Source: Pelagibacteraceae bacterium AG-325-E13
GTDB lineage: Bacteria; Pseudomonadota; Alphaproteobacteria; Pelagibacterales; Pelagibacteraceae
Assembly: GCA_003282965.1 (NCBI GenBank)
Contig: QBYF01000001.1
Coordinates: 124,001-188,000 of the forward strand
Length of the DNA stretch: 64,000 nucleotides
Direction: 5' to 3'
The notes under the pieces were generated by a model. That model ran no database searches, was not told the DNA's origin, and worked only from the letters and a program-made list of their open reading frames with translations. The translations under genes were made by a program, and so were the position numbers. Below are positions 1 through 8,204 of the stretch, in pieces. Numbering within the stretch: position 1 is the stretch's first letter; the number at the start of each line of letters is the position of its first letter.

Positions 1-675
1 GCATTAGATGATGCTGAAATTAAATATTCAACAGTTCAAAACTGGTATCCAGGAGACAAAAATGGAGTAGGGGGGATTTATAATTTTGTAACAAAAAGAG
101 GAGCTTGTAGAGGAAAAAATTCGAAAATTTCTTGGACGCAAGTCGAAACAGGCTCAGCGATAACTTGGAAATATCCAAGCTGTATTTTGCAAGGTGATAA
201 TTCTGTAGGAGAATTTTATTCTATAGCAATTACTAACAATCTTCAAAAGGCTGATACTGGAACCAAAATGATACATTTAGGAAAAAATACAAAAAGTAAA
301 ATTATTTCAAAAGGAATATCAGCTGGTAAAGCTGACAATACTTATAGAGGATTAGTCGATATAGGAAGAAAAGCTTTAAATTCAAGAAATTATACTCAAT
401 GTGACTCTTTATTAATGGGTAATGAATGTGGAGCTCATACTGTTCCATATATTAAAAATAAGAACTCTTCTTCAATAATTGAACATGAAGCCACAACTTC
501 AAAAATAAACGATGATCAATTATTTTATTGTAATCAAAGAGGATTAAACCAAGAAGAAGCTGTAAGCTTGATAGTTAACGGGTTTTGTAAAGAGGTGCTA
601 CAACAACTTCCTATGGAATTTGCGGTAGAGGCTCAAAAACTAGTTGGTATCAGCCTAGAAGGAAGTGTGGGTTAA
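1..675 (+). CDS. sufB: SufB, Fe-S scaffold subunit (5' end outside window)
   Basis: This is the C-terminal 224 residues of SufB, the scaffold subunit of the SufBC(2)D complex that builds Fe-S clusters in the cytoplasm. The frame is open from base 1, so the first ATG-like codon at 187 (actually TTG) is internal. Visible SufB hallmarks are [20 protein letters not shown] (residues 15-34 of the fragment), the [20 protein letters not shown] block, and the C-terminal [20 protein letters not shown]. The core is right-handed beta-helix sequence as in the family. The stop overlaps the next gene's start as TAATG, so translation is coupled. The promoter and any IscR/SufR-type regulator lie upstream of the window. 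Confidence 0.97.
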   Translation, partial: ALDDAEIKYSTVQNWYPGDKNGVGGIYNFVTKRGACRGKNSKISWTQVETGSAITWKYPSCILQGDNSVGEFYSIAITNNLQKADTGTKMIHLGKNTKSKIISKGISAGKADNTYRGLVDIGRKALNSRNYTQCDSLLMGNECGAHTVPYIKNKNSSSIIEHEATTSKINDDQLFYCNQRGLNQEEAVSLIVNGFCKEVLQQLPMEFAVEAQKLVGISLEGSVG

Positions 676-1106
676 TGGAGAATAGATTTCATTTAGCGAT
701 ACCAGCAGGAGACCTAGACAAAGCTATAAAATTTTATTGTGAAGTTCTAGGTTGTGAAAGAGGAAACTCTGAGTTTAAATATCCTGATGCTTGGGCAGAC
801 ATAAACTTCTGGGGAAATGAATTAACTTTGCATGCCACAGACCCAGATAAAAAAAATGTAAGCGAACGCCACAATGTTGACATGGGAAATGTTACTATTC
901 CTCATTTTGGAGTTCACTTAGACGACGAGACATTTCAGACATTAAAACAGAGACTAATTGATAAAAAGATAAAATTTATTGATCCGCCATACATAAGATT
1001 TAAAGGAGAAGACATTGAGCAGGAAACTATGTTTCTAGAGGATCCTAATGGCAATTGTATGGAGATTAAAACAATGAAGAATCCTAACACACTATTTAAA
1101 AAATAA
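675..1106 (+). CDS. VOC-superfamily (glyoxalase/dioxygenase-fold) protein in the suf operon
   Basis: A 143-residue protein of the vicinal oxygen chelate fold, two beta-alpha-beta-beta-beta modules. N-terminal FHLAIPAGDLDKAIKFYCEV is a classic VOC module start. Candidate metal ligands are H6, H53, H77 and E130 in the terminal LEDPNGNCMEIK motif. Such proteins include glyoxalase I, dioxygenases and antibiotic-binding proteins; the substrate cannot be read from the sequence. It starts on the sufB stop (TAATG) and ends 6 bases before the sufE-like gene, so it is almost certainly co-transcribed with the Fe-S assembly genes. Whether it works in cluster assembly, oxidative-stress repair or an unrelated reaction is unknown. 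Confidence 0.85.
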   Translation: MENRFHLAIPAGDLDKAIKFYCEVLGCERGNSEFKYPDAWADINFWGNELTLHATDPDKKNVSERHNVDMGNVTIPHFGVHLDDETFQTLKQRLIDKKIKFIDPPYIRFKGEDIEQETMFLEDPNGNCMEIKTMKNPNTLFKK

Positions 1107-1112
1107 AATAAC

Positions 1113-1526
1113 ATGAATTTAGAAAGCAAGTTAAACGAATATAAAAATAATATAGAGGAACTCAAATCAGTTGAGAGTCTTGAGGTTTATAGATGGTTAA
1201 TGTCTTTAGGGGAAAAATTAAATGATGATCCTTTAAGTGAAGAAAAAAGAATAGAAAAAAATAAAGTTAAAAAATGTCAATTTGATTTATTTGTAGATTA
1301 TGAAAATGGAAAATTTAAAGCCTGGAGCAAGGCAATGGTCGCAGCAGGATATGCATATGTGTTAATAGACATATTCAACTCAATAAAACTAGATCAAGCG
1401 AAAAAAATCACTGTCGATGATTTTAAAAAGATAAAGATGGACGAATTACTTACCATGAATAGAAAAACTGGTTTTTTTGAAATGATAGAAATGATGATTG
1501 CAAAATTAAAAAATGTTAGAAATTAA
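1113..1526 (+). CDS. sufE: SufE-like sulfur acceptor
   Basis: A 137-residue SufE/CsdE-family protein that would accept persulfide sulfur from SufS and pass it to SufB. Cys55 in NKVKKCQFDLF sits where SufE has its acceptor cysteine (NKVxGCQS.VW), followed by the expected amphipathic segment KAWSKAMVAAGYAYVLIDIF. The C-terminal MNRKTGFFEMIEMMIAKL corresponds to the family's SRxNG..AML segment but is divergent (KTGF in place of SRSNG). Its 3' end overlaps sufC by 14 bases. The family call rests on the cysteine motif, size and context. The divergence is notable because a SufU-like gene is also present downstream. Confidence 0.85.
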   Translation: MNLESKLNEYKNNIEELKSVESLEVYRWLMSLGEKLNDDPLSEEKRIEKNKVKKCQFDLFVDYENGKFKAWSKAMVAAGYAYVLIDIFNSIKLDQAKKITVDDFKKIKMDELLTMNRKTGFFEMIEMMIAKLKNVRN

Positions 1527-2247
1527 AAATTTAAAAGCATCAATTAATAATAAAGATATATTAAAAGGATTTAGTCTAAAGATACTTCCTGGTGAAGTTC
1601 ATGCCATTATGGGCCCGAATGGCTCCGGTAAAAGTACATTAGCAAATGTACTGTCTGGAAAAGAGGGATATAAAATTTCTGGAGATTTAATATATCAAGG
1701 AAACAGGCTCGATGAAATATCTATAGACGAGAGAGCTCAAAAAGGAATTTTTTTAGCCTTTCAATACCCTACGGAAATTCCAGGAGTTAATACAAGTAAT
1801 TTTCTTAGAACATCATTAAATAAGGTGCGGAAAGCACAAGGTAAAAAAGAATTAGATGCTTTATCTTTTTTAAAAATTGTTAAGGAAAAATCAAAAGAAC
1901 TAGGAATGGATGAAAAAATGTTATCCAGACAACTTAACGTAGGTTTCTCAGGGGGAGAAAAGAAAAAAAATGAAATTTTACAAATGAAAATTTTAGATCC
2001 AAATTTGATAATTCTTGATGAAACAGACTCCGGTCTTGATATAGATGCTTTAAAAACTGTAGCAGAGGGAGTAAATTCATCAAGGGATAGTAAAAAATCT
2101 TTTCTTGTCATTACTCATTATCAGCGATTATTAAATTTTATAAAACCAGATTTTGTTCACATACTTTCAGATGGAAAAATAATTAAATCTGGAACTAAGG
2201 AACTTGCAATAGAATTAGAAAAAACAGGCTACAAAGGAATTAATTAA
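1513..2247 (+). CDS. sufC: SufC, ATPase of the SufBCD complex
   Basis: A 244-residue ABC ATPase that drives the SufBC(2)D scaffold. Walker A is GPNGSGKST (34-42), the Q-loop is in LAFQYPTEIPG (about 81-91), the signature FSGGEKKKNEILQM starts at 145, and Walker B is LIILDETDSGLDIDAL (166-180). GEKKKNE and DETDSGLD are diagnostic of SufC rather than of transporter ATPases, and no membrane partner is nearby. It overlaps sufE by 14 bases and abuts sufD directly. Confidence 0.98.
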   Translation: MLEIKNLKASINNKDILKGFSLKILPGEVHAIMGPNGSGKSTLANVLSGKEGYKISGDLIYQGNRLDEISIDERAQKGIFLAFQYPTEIPGVNTSNFLRTSLNKVRKAQGKKELDALSFLKIVKEKSKELGMDEKMLSRQLNVGFSGGEKKKNEILQMKILDPNLIILDETDSGLDIDALKTVAEGVNSSRDSKKSFLVITHYQRLLNFIKPDFVHILSDGKIIKSGTKELAIELEKTGYKGIN

Positions 2248-3510
2248 ATGCTTAACTTTAAAATTAATTCAGATGAAATTGATAAAATTGGAAGTTTTTC
2301 AAAAGAAGAGAAGAATTTTAGATTAAAAAATTTAGATTATTTCAATGATATTGGATTCCCAAATAAAAAAAATGAAGATTGGAAATTTTCAGATTTAAAA
2401 GCAATTGTTTCAGAAAATTTCAGTAAACTAGATATACAGTTTTCAAAATCTAAAAAACAAAAAGTAGATTTTATCAAAGATTTTGAACATAACTATATTG
2501 TTATAGTTAATGGAGAATTAACTATAAGTGATTTTAAGTACGAAGAAAAAAGTAACATTATATTAAAATCCTTTTCAAACGATAATTATTCTAATAAAAA
2601 AGAAAGCAATCCTCTTATCAATTTAAATCATGCTTTATCTAATAAAGGTTTTTTTTTAGAGGTAAAAGAAAATTATAAATTTAAGAAAATTCTAGTTATT
2701 TATTATTTATTTACCGAAGACTTAGATGAAAATATATTAAATAGTAAAAATAAAATTAAAATTGGAAAAAATTCAGAACTTCATTTATTAGATTATTTAG
2801 TTAATGACTCAAAAAAGAATTTTTTTAACAATGTTCATGAAGATATTATTCTTGAAAACTCAGCAGTTTTAAAAAATATCTATCTTCAAAACAACAAAAG
2901 TTCAGGTTATTTTCACAAATATTCAAGAAATAAGTTATTTACTGGATCAAATTATTCTTATTTTATTTTTCCTGCTGGCTTAAAATTTAATAAGTTAGAT
3001 TTAGAATTTGATTTAGAAGGTGAGAGAAGTGAGTGTAATTTACAATCTGCTTCCTTTCTGGACAATAATGAACATCAAGAGATTAAAACACGTGTAAATC
3101 ATTTTGTTCCAAATTGTAAAAGTCATCAGAAGGTAAAAAATGTTTTAAACGCAGAGAGCAAAGGTGTTTATCAAGGTAAAATATTTGTTAAAGATGTGGC
3201 CCAAAAAACGGACGCTTATCAATTAAGTAAAGCAATTTTATTAAGTGAAAGATCTGAATTTGACTCTAAACCAGAGTTAGAAATTTATGCTGATGATGTA
3301 AGATGTTCTCATGGGTCTACGTCAGGTAATTTAGACAAAGACTCGATTTATTACCTGATGACTAGAGGGCTAAGCCAAAAAGAATCTACGAAATTGCTAG
3401 TAAATGGCTTTTTAAATGAAATAGCCGATTCAATTAAAAGTAACTCAATAAGAAATTTTATAAAAAATAAACTAGAGACTCAATTATTAAATGAATATAA
3501 AAAACATTAA
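2248..3510 (+). CDS. sufD: SufD, scaffold partner of SufB
   Basis: A 420-residue SufD, which pairs with SufB in the Fe-S scaffold and is needed for iron acquisition. The N-terminal helical region carries the motif RLKNLDYFNDIGFPNKKNED (25-44) and W46, as in SufD. The middle is beta-helix. The C-terminal helical domain has VRCSHGSTSGNLDKDSIYYL and RGLSQKESTKLLVNGF, paralogous to the SufB C-terminus. The Cys and His of CSHGST correspond to conserved SufD positions. It starts right after the sufC stop and overlaps sufS by 20 bases. Confidence 0.97.
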   Translation: MLNFKINSDEIDKIGSFSKEEKNFRLKNLDYFNDIGFPNKKNEDWKFSDLKAIVSENFSKLDIQFSKSKKQKVDFIKDFEHNYIVIVNGELTISDFKYEEKSNIILKSFSNDNYSNKKESNPLINLNHALSNKGFFLEVKENYKFKKILVIYYLFTEDLDENILNSKNKIKIGKNSELHLLDYLVNDSKKNFFNNVHEDIILENSAVLKNIYLQNNKSSGYFHKYSRNKLFTGSNYSYFIFPAGLKFNKLDLEFDLEGERSECNLQSASFLDNNEHQEIKTRVNHFVPNCKSHQKVKNVLNAESKGVYQGKIFVKDVAQKTDAYQLSKAILLSERSEFDSKPELEIYADDVRCSHGSTSGNLDKDSIYYLMTRGLSQKESTKLLVNGFLNEIADSIKSNSIRNFIKNKLETQLLNEYKKH

Positions 3511-4708
3511 ATCTGAATTTCCAATATTTAAACAAAAAATAAATGGCAAGCCTTTAGTATATTTGGATAGTGCTAATTCATCTCAAAAACCAAAAGTTGT
3601 TATAAATAGAATGTCAAATTTTTATGAAACCGAGTTTTCTAATGTAGGAAGAAGTGTTCATTCATTAGCAGTAAAAGCAACTAACAGATTTGAGGAAACT
3701 AGAGATAAAGTTCAAAAATATTTAAATGCAAAAAACAGAGAAGAAATCATTTTTACTAAGAGCGCCACCGAGTCAATTAATTTAATTGCTTCGTCTTTTG
3801 GTGATAAATTTATAAAAGAAGGAGATGAGATTTTGACAACTGAATTGGAGCATCACTCAAATTATATTCCATGGCATTTTATAAGACAAAAAAAAGGTGC
3901 GAAAATTAAATTTACACCTGTTAATGAGAAAGGAGAAGTCGAAATCGATGAAATAAAAAAACTTATAAGTTCTAAAACAAAAATAATAGCCATTACTCAT
4001 ATATCAAATGTAACCGGAGCTATAATGCCCATAAAAAAAATTGTTGATTTAGCTAAAGGAAAAAATATTCCTGTTTTAGTAGACGGAACTCAAGGAGCGC
4101 CACATTTAAAAATAGATATTCAAGAATTAGGTTGTGATTTTTATGCAATTTCATGTCATAAAATGTATGGTCCAAATGGATTGGGAATTCTTTATGCAAA
4201 AAAAAAATGGCTTGAAGAATTGCCACCATATCAAGGTGGTGGCGGGATGATAAGTGAAGTAATGAAAGATAGAGTCTCTTTTGCTGACTCACCTACAAAA
4301 TTTGAAGCGGGAACCATGCAAACTGCAGAAGTCGTGGCTTTTTCAGAAGCAATAAATTTTATTGAAAAATTAGGAATTAAAAATATTCAAAATCATGAAA
4401 ATGAAATTTTAGAGTACGGTATCGAAAAATTAAAAAAGAATAACTCAGTAAATATAATTGGAGATCCAAAAGAAAGAGGTTCTGTAATGAGTTTTGTTAT
4501 GAAAGGGATACACCCTCATGATATTGCAACAATATTAGATGAAGATGGTGTTGCAATTAGAGCAGGCCATCATTGTTGCCAAATATTACATGATAAGATT
4601 GGTGTGCCAGCTACCGCAAGAGCATCAATCGGGGTTTATAATTCTAAAGAGGATATAGACATATTATGTAACGCTATCGATAACTGTAAAAAGGTTTTTA
4701 ATATTTAG
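3491..4708 (+). CDS. sufS: SufS, type II cysteine desulfurase
   Basis: A 405-residue PLP-dependent cysteine desulfurase releasing sulfur from cysteine for Fe-S assembly. PLP lysine K224 lies in SCHKMYGPNGLGILY. The catalytic cysteine is C362 in RAGHHCCQ, the group II (SufS/CsdA) form RxGHHCA with an extra Cys replacing Ala. TELEHHSNYIPW and the substrate-binding RASIGVYNS are present. Length matches the family. The start lies inside the sufD 3' end (20-base overlap), indicating translational coupling; the sufU-like gene starts immediately after the stop. Confidence 0.98.
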   Translation: MNIKNIKSEFPIFKQKINGKPLVYLDSANSSQKPKVVINRMSNFYETEFSNVGRSVHSLAVKATNRFEETRDKVQKYLNAKNREEIIFTKSATESINLIASSFGDKFIKEGDEILTTELEHHSNYIPWHFIRQKKGAKIKFTPVNEKGEVEIDEIKKLISSKTKIIAITHISNVTGAIMPIKKIVDLAKGKNIPVLVDGTQGAPHLKIDIQELGCDFYAISCHKMYGPNGLGILYAKKKWLEELPPYQGGGGMISEVMKDRVSFADSPTKFEAGTMQTAEVVAFSEAINFIEKLGIKNIQNHENEILEYGIEKLKKNNSVNIIGDPKERGSVMSFVMKGIHPHDIATILDEDGVAIRAGHHCCQILHDKIGVPATARASIGVYNSKEDIDILCNAIDNCKKVFNI

Positions 4709-5152
4709 ATGGAACTTAAAGAATTATATCAAGAAATAATTTTAGATCATGCGAAAAATCCTCGTAATAAAGGAAAGTGTGAAAATTATAACCATGATGC
4801 AAAAGCTCATAATACTCTATGTGGTGATAAAGTTCATATTTACTTAAACTTAGATGATGATAAAAATATTAAAGGTTTGAGCTTTGAAGGCGAAGGATGT
4901 GCAATTTCTTTAGCTTCAGCATCAATTTTAACTGACACTCTTAAGGGTAAAGATTTATTTTTCACAAAAAAAATAACTAATGATTTTTTAAATATGATTA
5001 AAACTAAAAGTAAAATTACTTTAAATAGTCTTTCAGATGATCAAATAACCACAATTAGCTCATTATCTGGAGTACAAGAATTTCCAATGAGAATAAAATG
5101 TGCTACAATGGCATGGCACGCATTATTATCTGCTATAGAAAAAAAAACTTAA
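4709..5152 (+). CDS. sufU: SufU-like / IscU-family protein
   Basis: A 147-residue protein of the NifU N-terminal (IscU) fold. The three zinc- or cluster-ligand cysteines are C38 (NTLCGD, with D40), C64 (GEGCAISLASAS) and C131 (RIKCATMAWHAL). The roughly 20-residue insertion between the second and third ligands relative to IscU is typical of SufU. In Firmicutes SufU is a zinc-dependent sulfur acceptor for SufS. In alphaproteobacterial suf operons its role beside SufE is less settled and could be transfer or scaffold. It directly follows sufS with no gap and is followed after one base by the DUF59 gene. Confidence 0.93.
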   Translation: MELKELYQEIILDHAKNPRNKGKCENYNHDAKAHNTLCGDKVHIYLNLDDDKNIKGLSFEGEGCAISLASASILTDTLKGKDLFFTKKITNDFLNMIKTKSKITLNSLSDDQITTISSLSGVQEFPMRIKCATMAWHALLSAIEKKT

Positions 5153-5153
5153 T

Positions 5154-5456
5154 ATGAGTGATTTAAGAGAAGAAGTAATAAAAGAAATTAAGAAGATTTA
5201 TGATCCTGAAATACCAATAAATATATACGAATTAGGTTTGATATATAAGATAGAGATAATTGATAAGAAAAAAGTAAAAATAGATATGACTTTAACAACC
5301 CCCAATTGCCCAGTAGCAGATAGTTTGCCAAAAATGGTTAAAAATAATATATTAAAGATAAATGGTATTTCCGATGTAGATCTTAATTTAGTTTGGGATC
5401 CTCCGTGGACTAAAGATAAAATGTCAGAAGCCGCAAAACTAGAATTAAATTTATGA
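5154..5456 (+). CDS. sufT: SufT-like DUF59 (MIP18-family) protein
   Basis: A 100-residue single-domain MIP18/DUF59 protein. Family marks are VIKEIKKIYDPEIPINIYELGLIY at the N-terminus, the LTTPNCPVADSLP loop carrying the conserved Cys, and LVWDPPWTKDKMSEAAKLELNL at the C-terminus. SufT-type proteins assist Fe-S maturation of client enzymes. It starts one base after the sufU-like stop and overlaps the A-type carrier by 4 bases (ATGA). Confidence 0.94.
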   Translation: MSDLREEVIKEIKKIYDPEIPINIYELGLIYKIEIIDKKKVKIDMTLTTPNCPVADSLPKMVKNNILKINGISDVDLNLVWDPPWTKDKMSEAAKLELNL

Positions 5457-5788
5457 GCGAAAAAGTAATTAAACTTAGCGATAAAGCAGTAAATAGAATT
5501 AAAGAAATTATGTCTCAAGCTCAAAACTCAACTATAGGAGTTAGAATAGGAGTAAAATCTGGAGGTTGTGCAGGTATGTCTTATGTAATGGAATATGCAA
5601 AAGAAATTAAACCAAATGAAGAAGTTATTGAAGACAATGGAGTTAAAGTTTTAATAGATCCGAAAGCAATAATGTATCTTTTAGGTACTGAAATGGATTA
5701 TAAAGAGGAGAAATTTTCATCTCAGTTTTTTTTTAAGAATCCGAACGAGACAGAGAGATGTGGTTGTGGAGAGTCTTTTAAAGTTTAA
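5453..5788 (+). CDS. sufA: A-type Fe-S carrier (SufA/IscA/ErpA family)
   Basis: A 111-residue HesB/IscA-family carrier that would take clusters from SufBCD to apo-proteins. The three conserved cysteines are C39 (SGGCAGMSY), C103 and C105 (ERCGCGESF). Being last in the suf operon suggests SufA, though sequence alone does not separate SufA, IscA and ErpA. Its TAA stop abuts the last codon of convergent glnA with no intervening base, so any terminator must lie inside coding sequence. Confidence 0.95.
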   Translation: MSEKVIKLSDKAVNRIKEIMSQAQNSTIGVRIGVKSGGCAGMSYVMEYAKEIKPNEEVIEDNGVKVLIDPKAIMYLLGTEMDYKEEKFSSQFFFKNPNETERCGCGESFKV

Positions 5789-7195
5789 TTATCCACTGTA
5801 ATACATTTCAAACTCAATAGGATGTGGAGTGTGCTCAAATTTATAAATTTCTTGGAATTTTAAATCAATATAAGCATCAATTTGATCATCTGTAAATACA
5901 CCACCTTGAGTTAAAAAATTTCTATCCTTGTCAAGACTTTGCATTGCTTCTCTTAATGAACCACATACTGTAGGTAATTTTTTCACCTCACTTTCAGATA
6001 GTGTATATAAATCTTTATCAAAAGATTTACCTGGGTCAATTTTATTTTTAATTCCATCAATTCCTGCCATTAACATTGAGGCGAATGTTAAATAAGGATT
6101 GCCAGCGGCATCAGGAAATCTAATTTCCATTCGTGCTGCTTTAGGATTGTTGATGATTGGAATTCTACATGATGCAGATCTATTTCTTGCCGAGTAGGCT
6201 AAAATTACAGGAGCCTCAAAACCAGGTATTAGTCTTTTATAACTATTCGTAGTAGCATTAGAAAAAGCATTGATAGCTTTAGCATGTTTTAAGATTCCTC
6301 CAATATAATATAAAGCTGTTTTCGATAAACCAGAATATTCTTTACCCATAAATACAGGTGTGCTCCCTTTCCAAATCGATTGGTGACAGTGCATACCTGA
6401 TCCATTATCACCTTTTACAGGTTTAGGCATAAAAGTAGCTGTTTTACCAAAAGAGTGAGTAACCATTTGAACTGCATATTTATAAAGTTGTAGATTATCA
6501 GCCATGTTAGTTAATGTTCCAAAGTACATTCCCAGCTCGTGTTGGCTAGGAGCAACCTCGTGGTGGTGCTTTTCTACTTTAACACCCATATCTTTAAGAG
6601 CTTTTAAATATTCACCTCTCATATCTTGGGCACTATCTACAGGAGGAACAGGAAAATATCCTCCTTTAATCCCAGGTCTGTGGCCCATATTGCCATTTTC
6701 ATATTTTTTTCCAGTATTGTACGGACCTTCAGAACTATCAATGCTAAAACTTGTTTCGTTCATATCATTTTTGAATCTAACATCGTCAAACACAAAAAAT
6801 TCTGGTTCAGGACCAAAATAAGATTTATCTCCAATCCCAGTTTTTTTTAAATAAGCCTCAGCTTTTTTAGCAGTTCCTCTCGGATCTCTTTCATAAGGAT
6901 CCTTATTTACCGCATCAAGAATATCACAAAAAATGTTTAGTGTTGTATGAGAATTAAATGGATCGATAATTGGTCTAGTTAAGTCAGGTTTTAAAAGCAT
7001 GTCTGATTGATTAATAGCTTTCCAGCCTGCAATTGATGAACCATCAAAAAATACACCATCATTTAGCAATTCATCGTCAACAACGGTAGCATCCATTGTT
7101 ACATGCTGAAGCTTCCCTTTAGGATCTGTAAACCGCAAGTCAACAAATTCTACTTGCTTGTCTTTCATTAATTTAAGAATGTCTTTTGAGCTCAT
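5789..7195 (-). CDS. glnA: Glutamine synthetase type I
   Basis: A 468-residue GSI-beta type enzyme making glutamine from glutamate, ammonia and ATP; the main ammonium-assimilation step. Present are DGSSIAGW near the N-terminus, the beta-grasp and catalytic domains with KHHHEVAPSQHELGM and MPKPVKGDNGSGMHCHQS, the ATP-site NRSASCRIP, and the adenylylation tyrosine in DKDLYTLSESE (Y397, the same number as in E. coli). Control by GlnE-type adenylylation is therefore possible. It runs opposite to the suf operon and is divergent from the EamA gene. The 121-base spacer shows no sigma-54 (GG-N10-GC) site that I could recognise. Confidence 0.99.
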   Translation of the reverse strand: MSSKDILKLMKDKQVEFVDLRFTDPKGKLQHVTMDATVVDDELLNDGVFFDGSSIAGWKAINQSDMLLKPDLTRPIIDPFNSHTTLNIFCDILDAVNKDPYERDPRGTAKKAEAYLKKTGIGDKSYFGPEPEFFVFDDVRFKNDMNETSFSIDSSEGPYNTGKKYENGNMGHRPGIKGGYFPVPPVDSAQDMRGEYLKALKDMGVKVEKHHHEVAPSQHELGMYFGTLTNMADNLQLYKYAVQMVTHSFGKTATFMPKPVKGDNGSGMHCHQSIWKGSTPVFMGKEYSGLSKTALYYIGGILKHAKAINAFSNATTNSYKRLIPGFEAPVILAYSARNRSASCRIPIINNPKAARMEIRFPDAAGNPYLTFASMLMAGIDGIKNKIDPGKSFDKDLYTLSESEVKKLPTVCGSLREAMQSLDKDRNFLTQGGVFTDDQIDAYIDLKFQEIYKFEHTPHPIEFEMYYSG

Positions 7196-7316
7196 TTAAT
7201 TCATTTCTTTAATAAACTTTAAATTTTCACAGACCATACATAAGTATTGCTTTCAATATATAATAATTAGTATATATCAGCTATGCATTTTAATCATAAT
7301 ACAATCACTACTTGAA

Positions 7317-8204
7317 ATGAGAGAAGCTAAATCGGGGGATATTTTACTTTTAACCTTACTAGGTTTGATTTGGGGCTCTTCTTTTTTTAATATTAAAATT
7401 GCCACCTATTCCTACGAACCTTTTACTCTAGCTTTAATAAGAGTGATTTTTGCGTGTTTACCTTTATTAATTCTTTGTCGGTATAAAAAGATAAAAGTTT
7501 TGGCATTTTCAGAAAATTGGAAACCCTACGCAATTATTGGCCTTTGCAACATTGCAATCCCATTTACTTTAATTGCTATTGGAACTGCAAAGATAAATAG
7601 TTATTTAGCAGCTATGTTAATGAGCACTACACCGATGAGCGGGTCAATTCTTGCTCATTTTTTTACTAAAGATGAGAAAATTACTATGTTAAAATCTATT
7701 GGAATCTTTATTGGTTTTTTAGGAATACTTTTTTTATTTTTTGACAAATTGATCATAAATGAAAGTAATGTTATTTATGTATTAATTACCATTCTGGGTT
7801 CTACATTTTATTCTATAGGAGGAATCTTAACTTTAAAATTAAAAGCAAAAGGAAATGAGAACGTTACTACCTCTACAACTCTTTGGTCAGTAATTTTCCT
7901 GTTTCCTTTATCAATGATATTTGAATCCCCATGGCAATCAAATCCTTCGATAGAATCTACTCTAGCACTATTATATCTTGGAGTGATTGCAACTGGATTA
8001 GCTTGGTTGATTAGATTTAGGATTTTAACTGTAAATGGTTTAGTTTTTCAAACTCAAGTGGCTTATTTAATTCCTATTTTCGGAGTTTTATTTGGGTATT
8101 TTTTGATGGATGAAATAATTACTTGGAGAGTTTTAATATCATTGATTATAATAATATTAGGTATTTATATTGTAAAAAAAAACAATAAGGGTGTAAAAAA
8201 ATAA
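7317..8204 (+). CDS. EamA/DMT-family transporter
   Basis: A 295-residue integral membrane protein with two EamA repeats and about ten hydrophobic segments. LLGLIWGSSFFNIKIA near the N-terminus and VIATGLAWLIRFRIL plus IPIFGVLFGYFLMDE in the second half are typical of drug/metabolite exporters. Substrates of the family are amino acids, nucleotides or metabolites and cannot be predicted here. It shares the intergenic region with glnA and abuts the next gene, so the two are probably co-transcribed. Confidence 0.92.
   Translation: MREAKSGDILLLTLLGLIWGSSFFNIKIATYSYEPFTLALIRVIFACLPLLILCRYKKIKVLAFSENWKPYAIIGLCNIAIPFTLIAIGTAKINSYLAAMLMSTTPMSGSILAHFFTKDEKITMLKSIGIFIGFLGILFLFFDKLIINESNVIYVLITILGSTFYSIGGILTLKLKAKGNENVTTSTTLWSVIFLFPLSMIFESPWQSNPSIESTLALLYLGVIATGLAWLIRFRILTVNGLVFQTQVAYLIPIFGVLFGYFLMDEIITWRVLISLIIIILGIYIVKKNNKGVKK

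Noticed and set aside
187..675. A separate 162-residue ORF starting at 187
   Set aside because: Its first codon is an internal TTG; the same frame is open to base 1 with SufB sequence, so it is the tail of sufB.
6504..6850. Plus-strand ORFs inside glnA
   Set aside because: They are shadows of a highly conserved gene on the other strand.
7196..7316. Sigma-54 promoter, NtrC site or glutamine riboswitch ahead of glnA
   Set aside because: No GG-N10-GC element and no convincing paired structure were seen in this AT-rich spacer; only scattered TATA-like strings.
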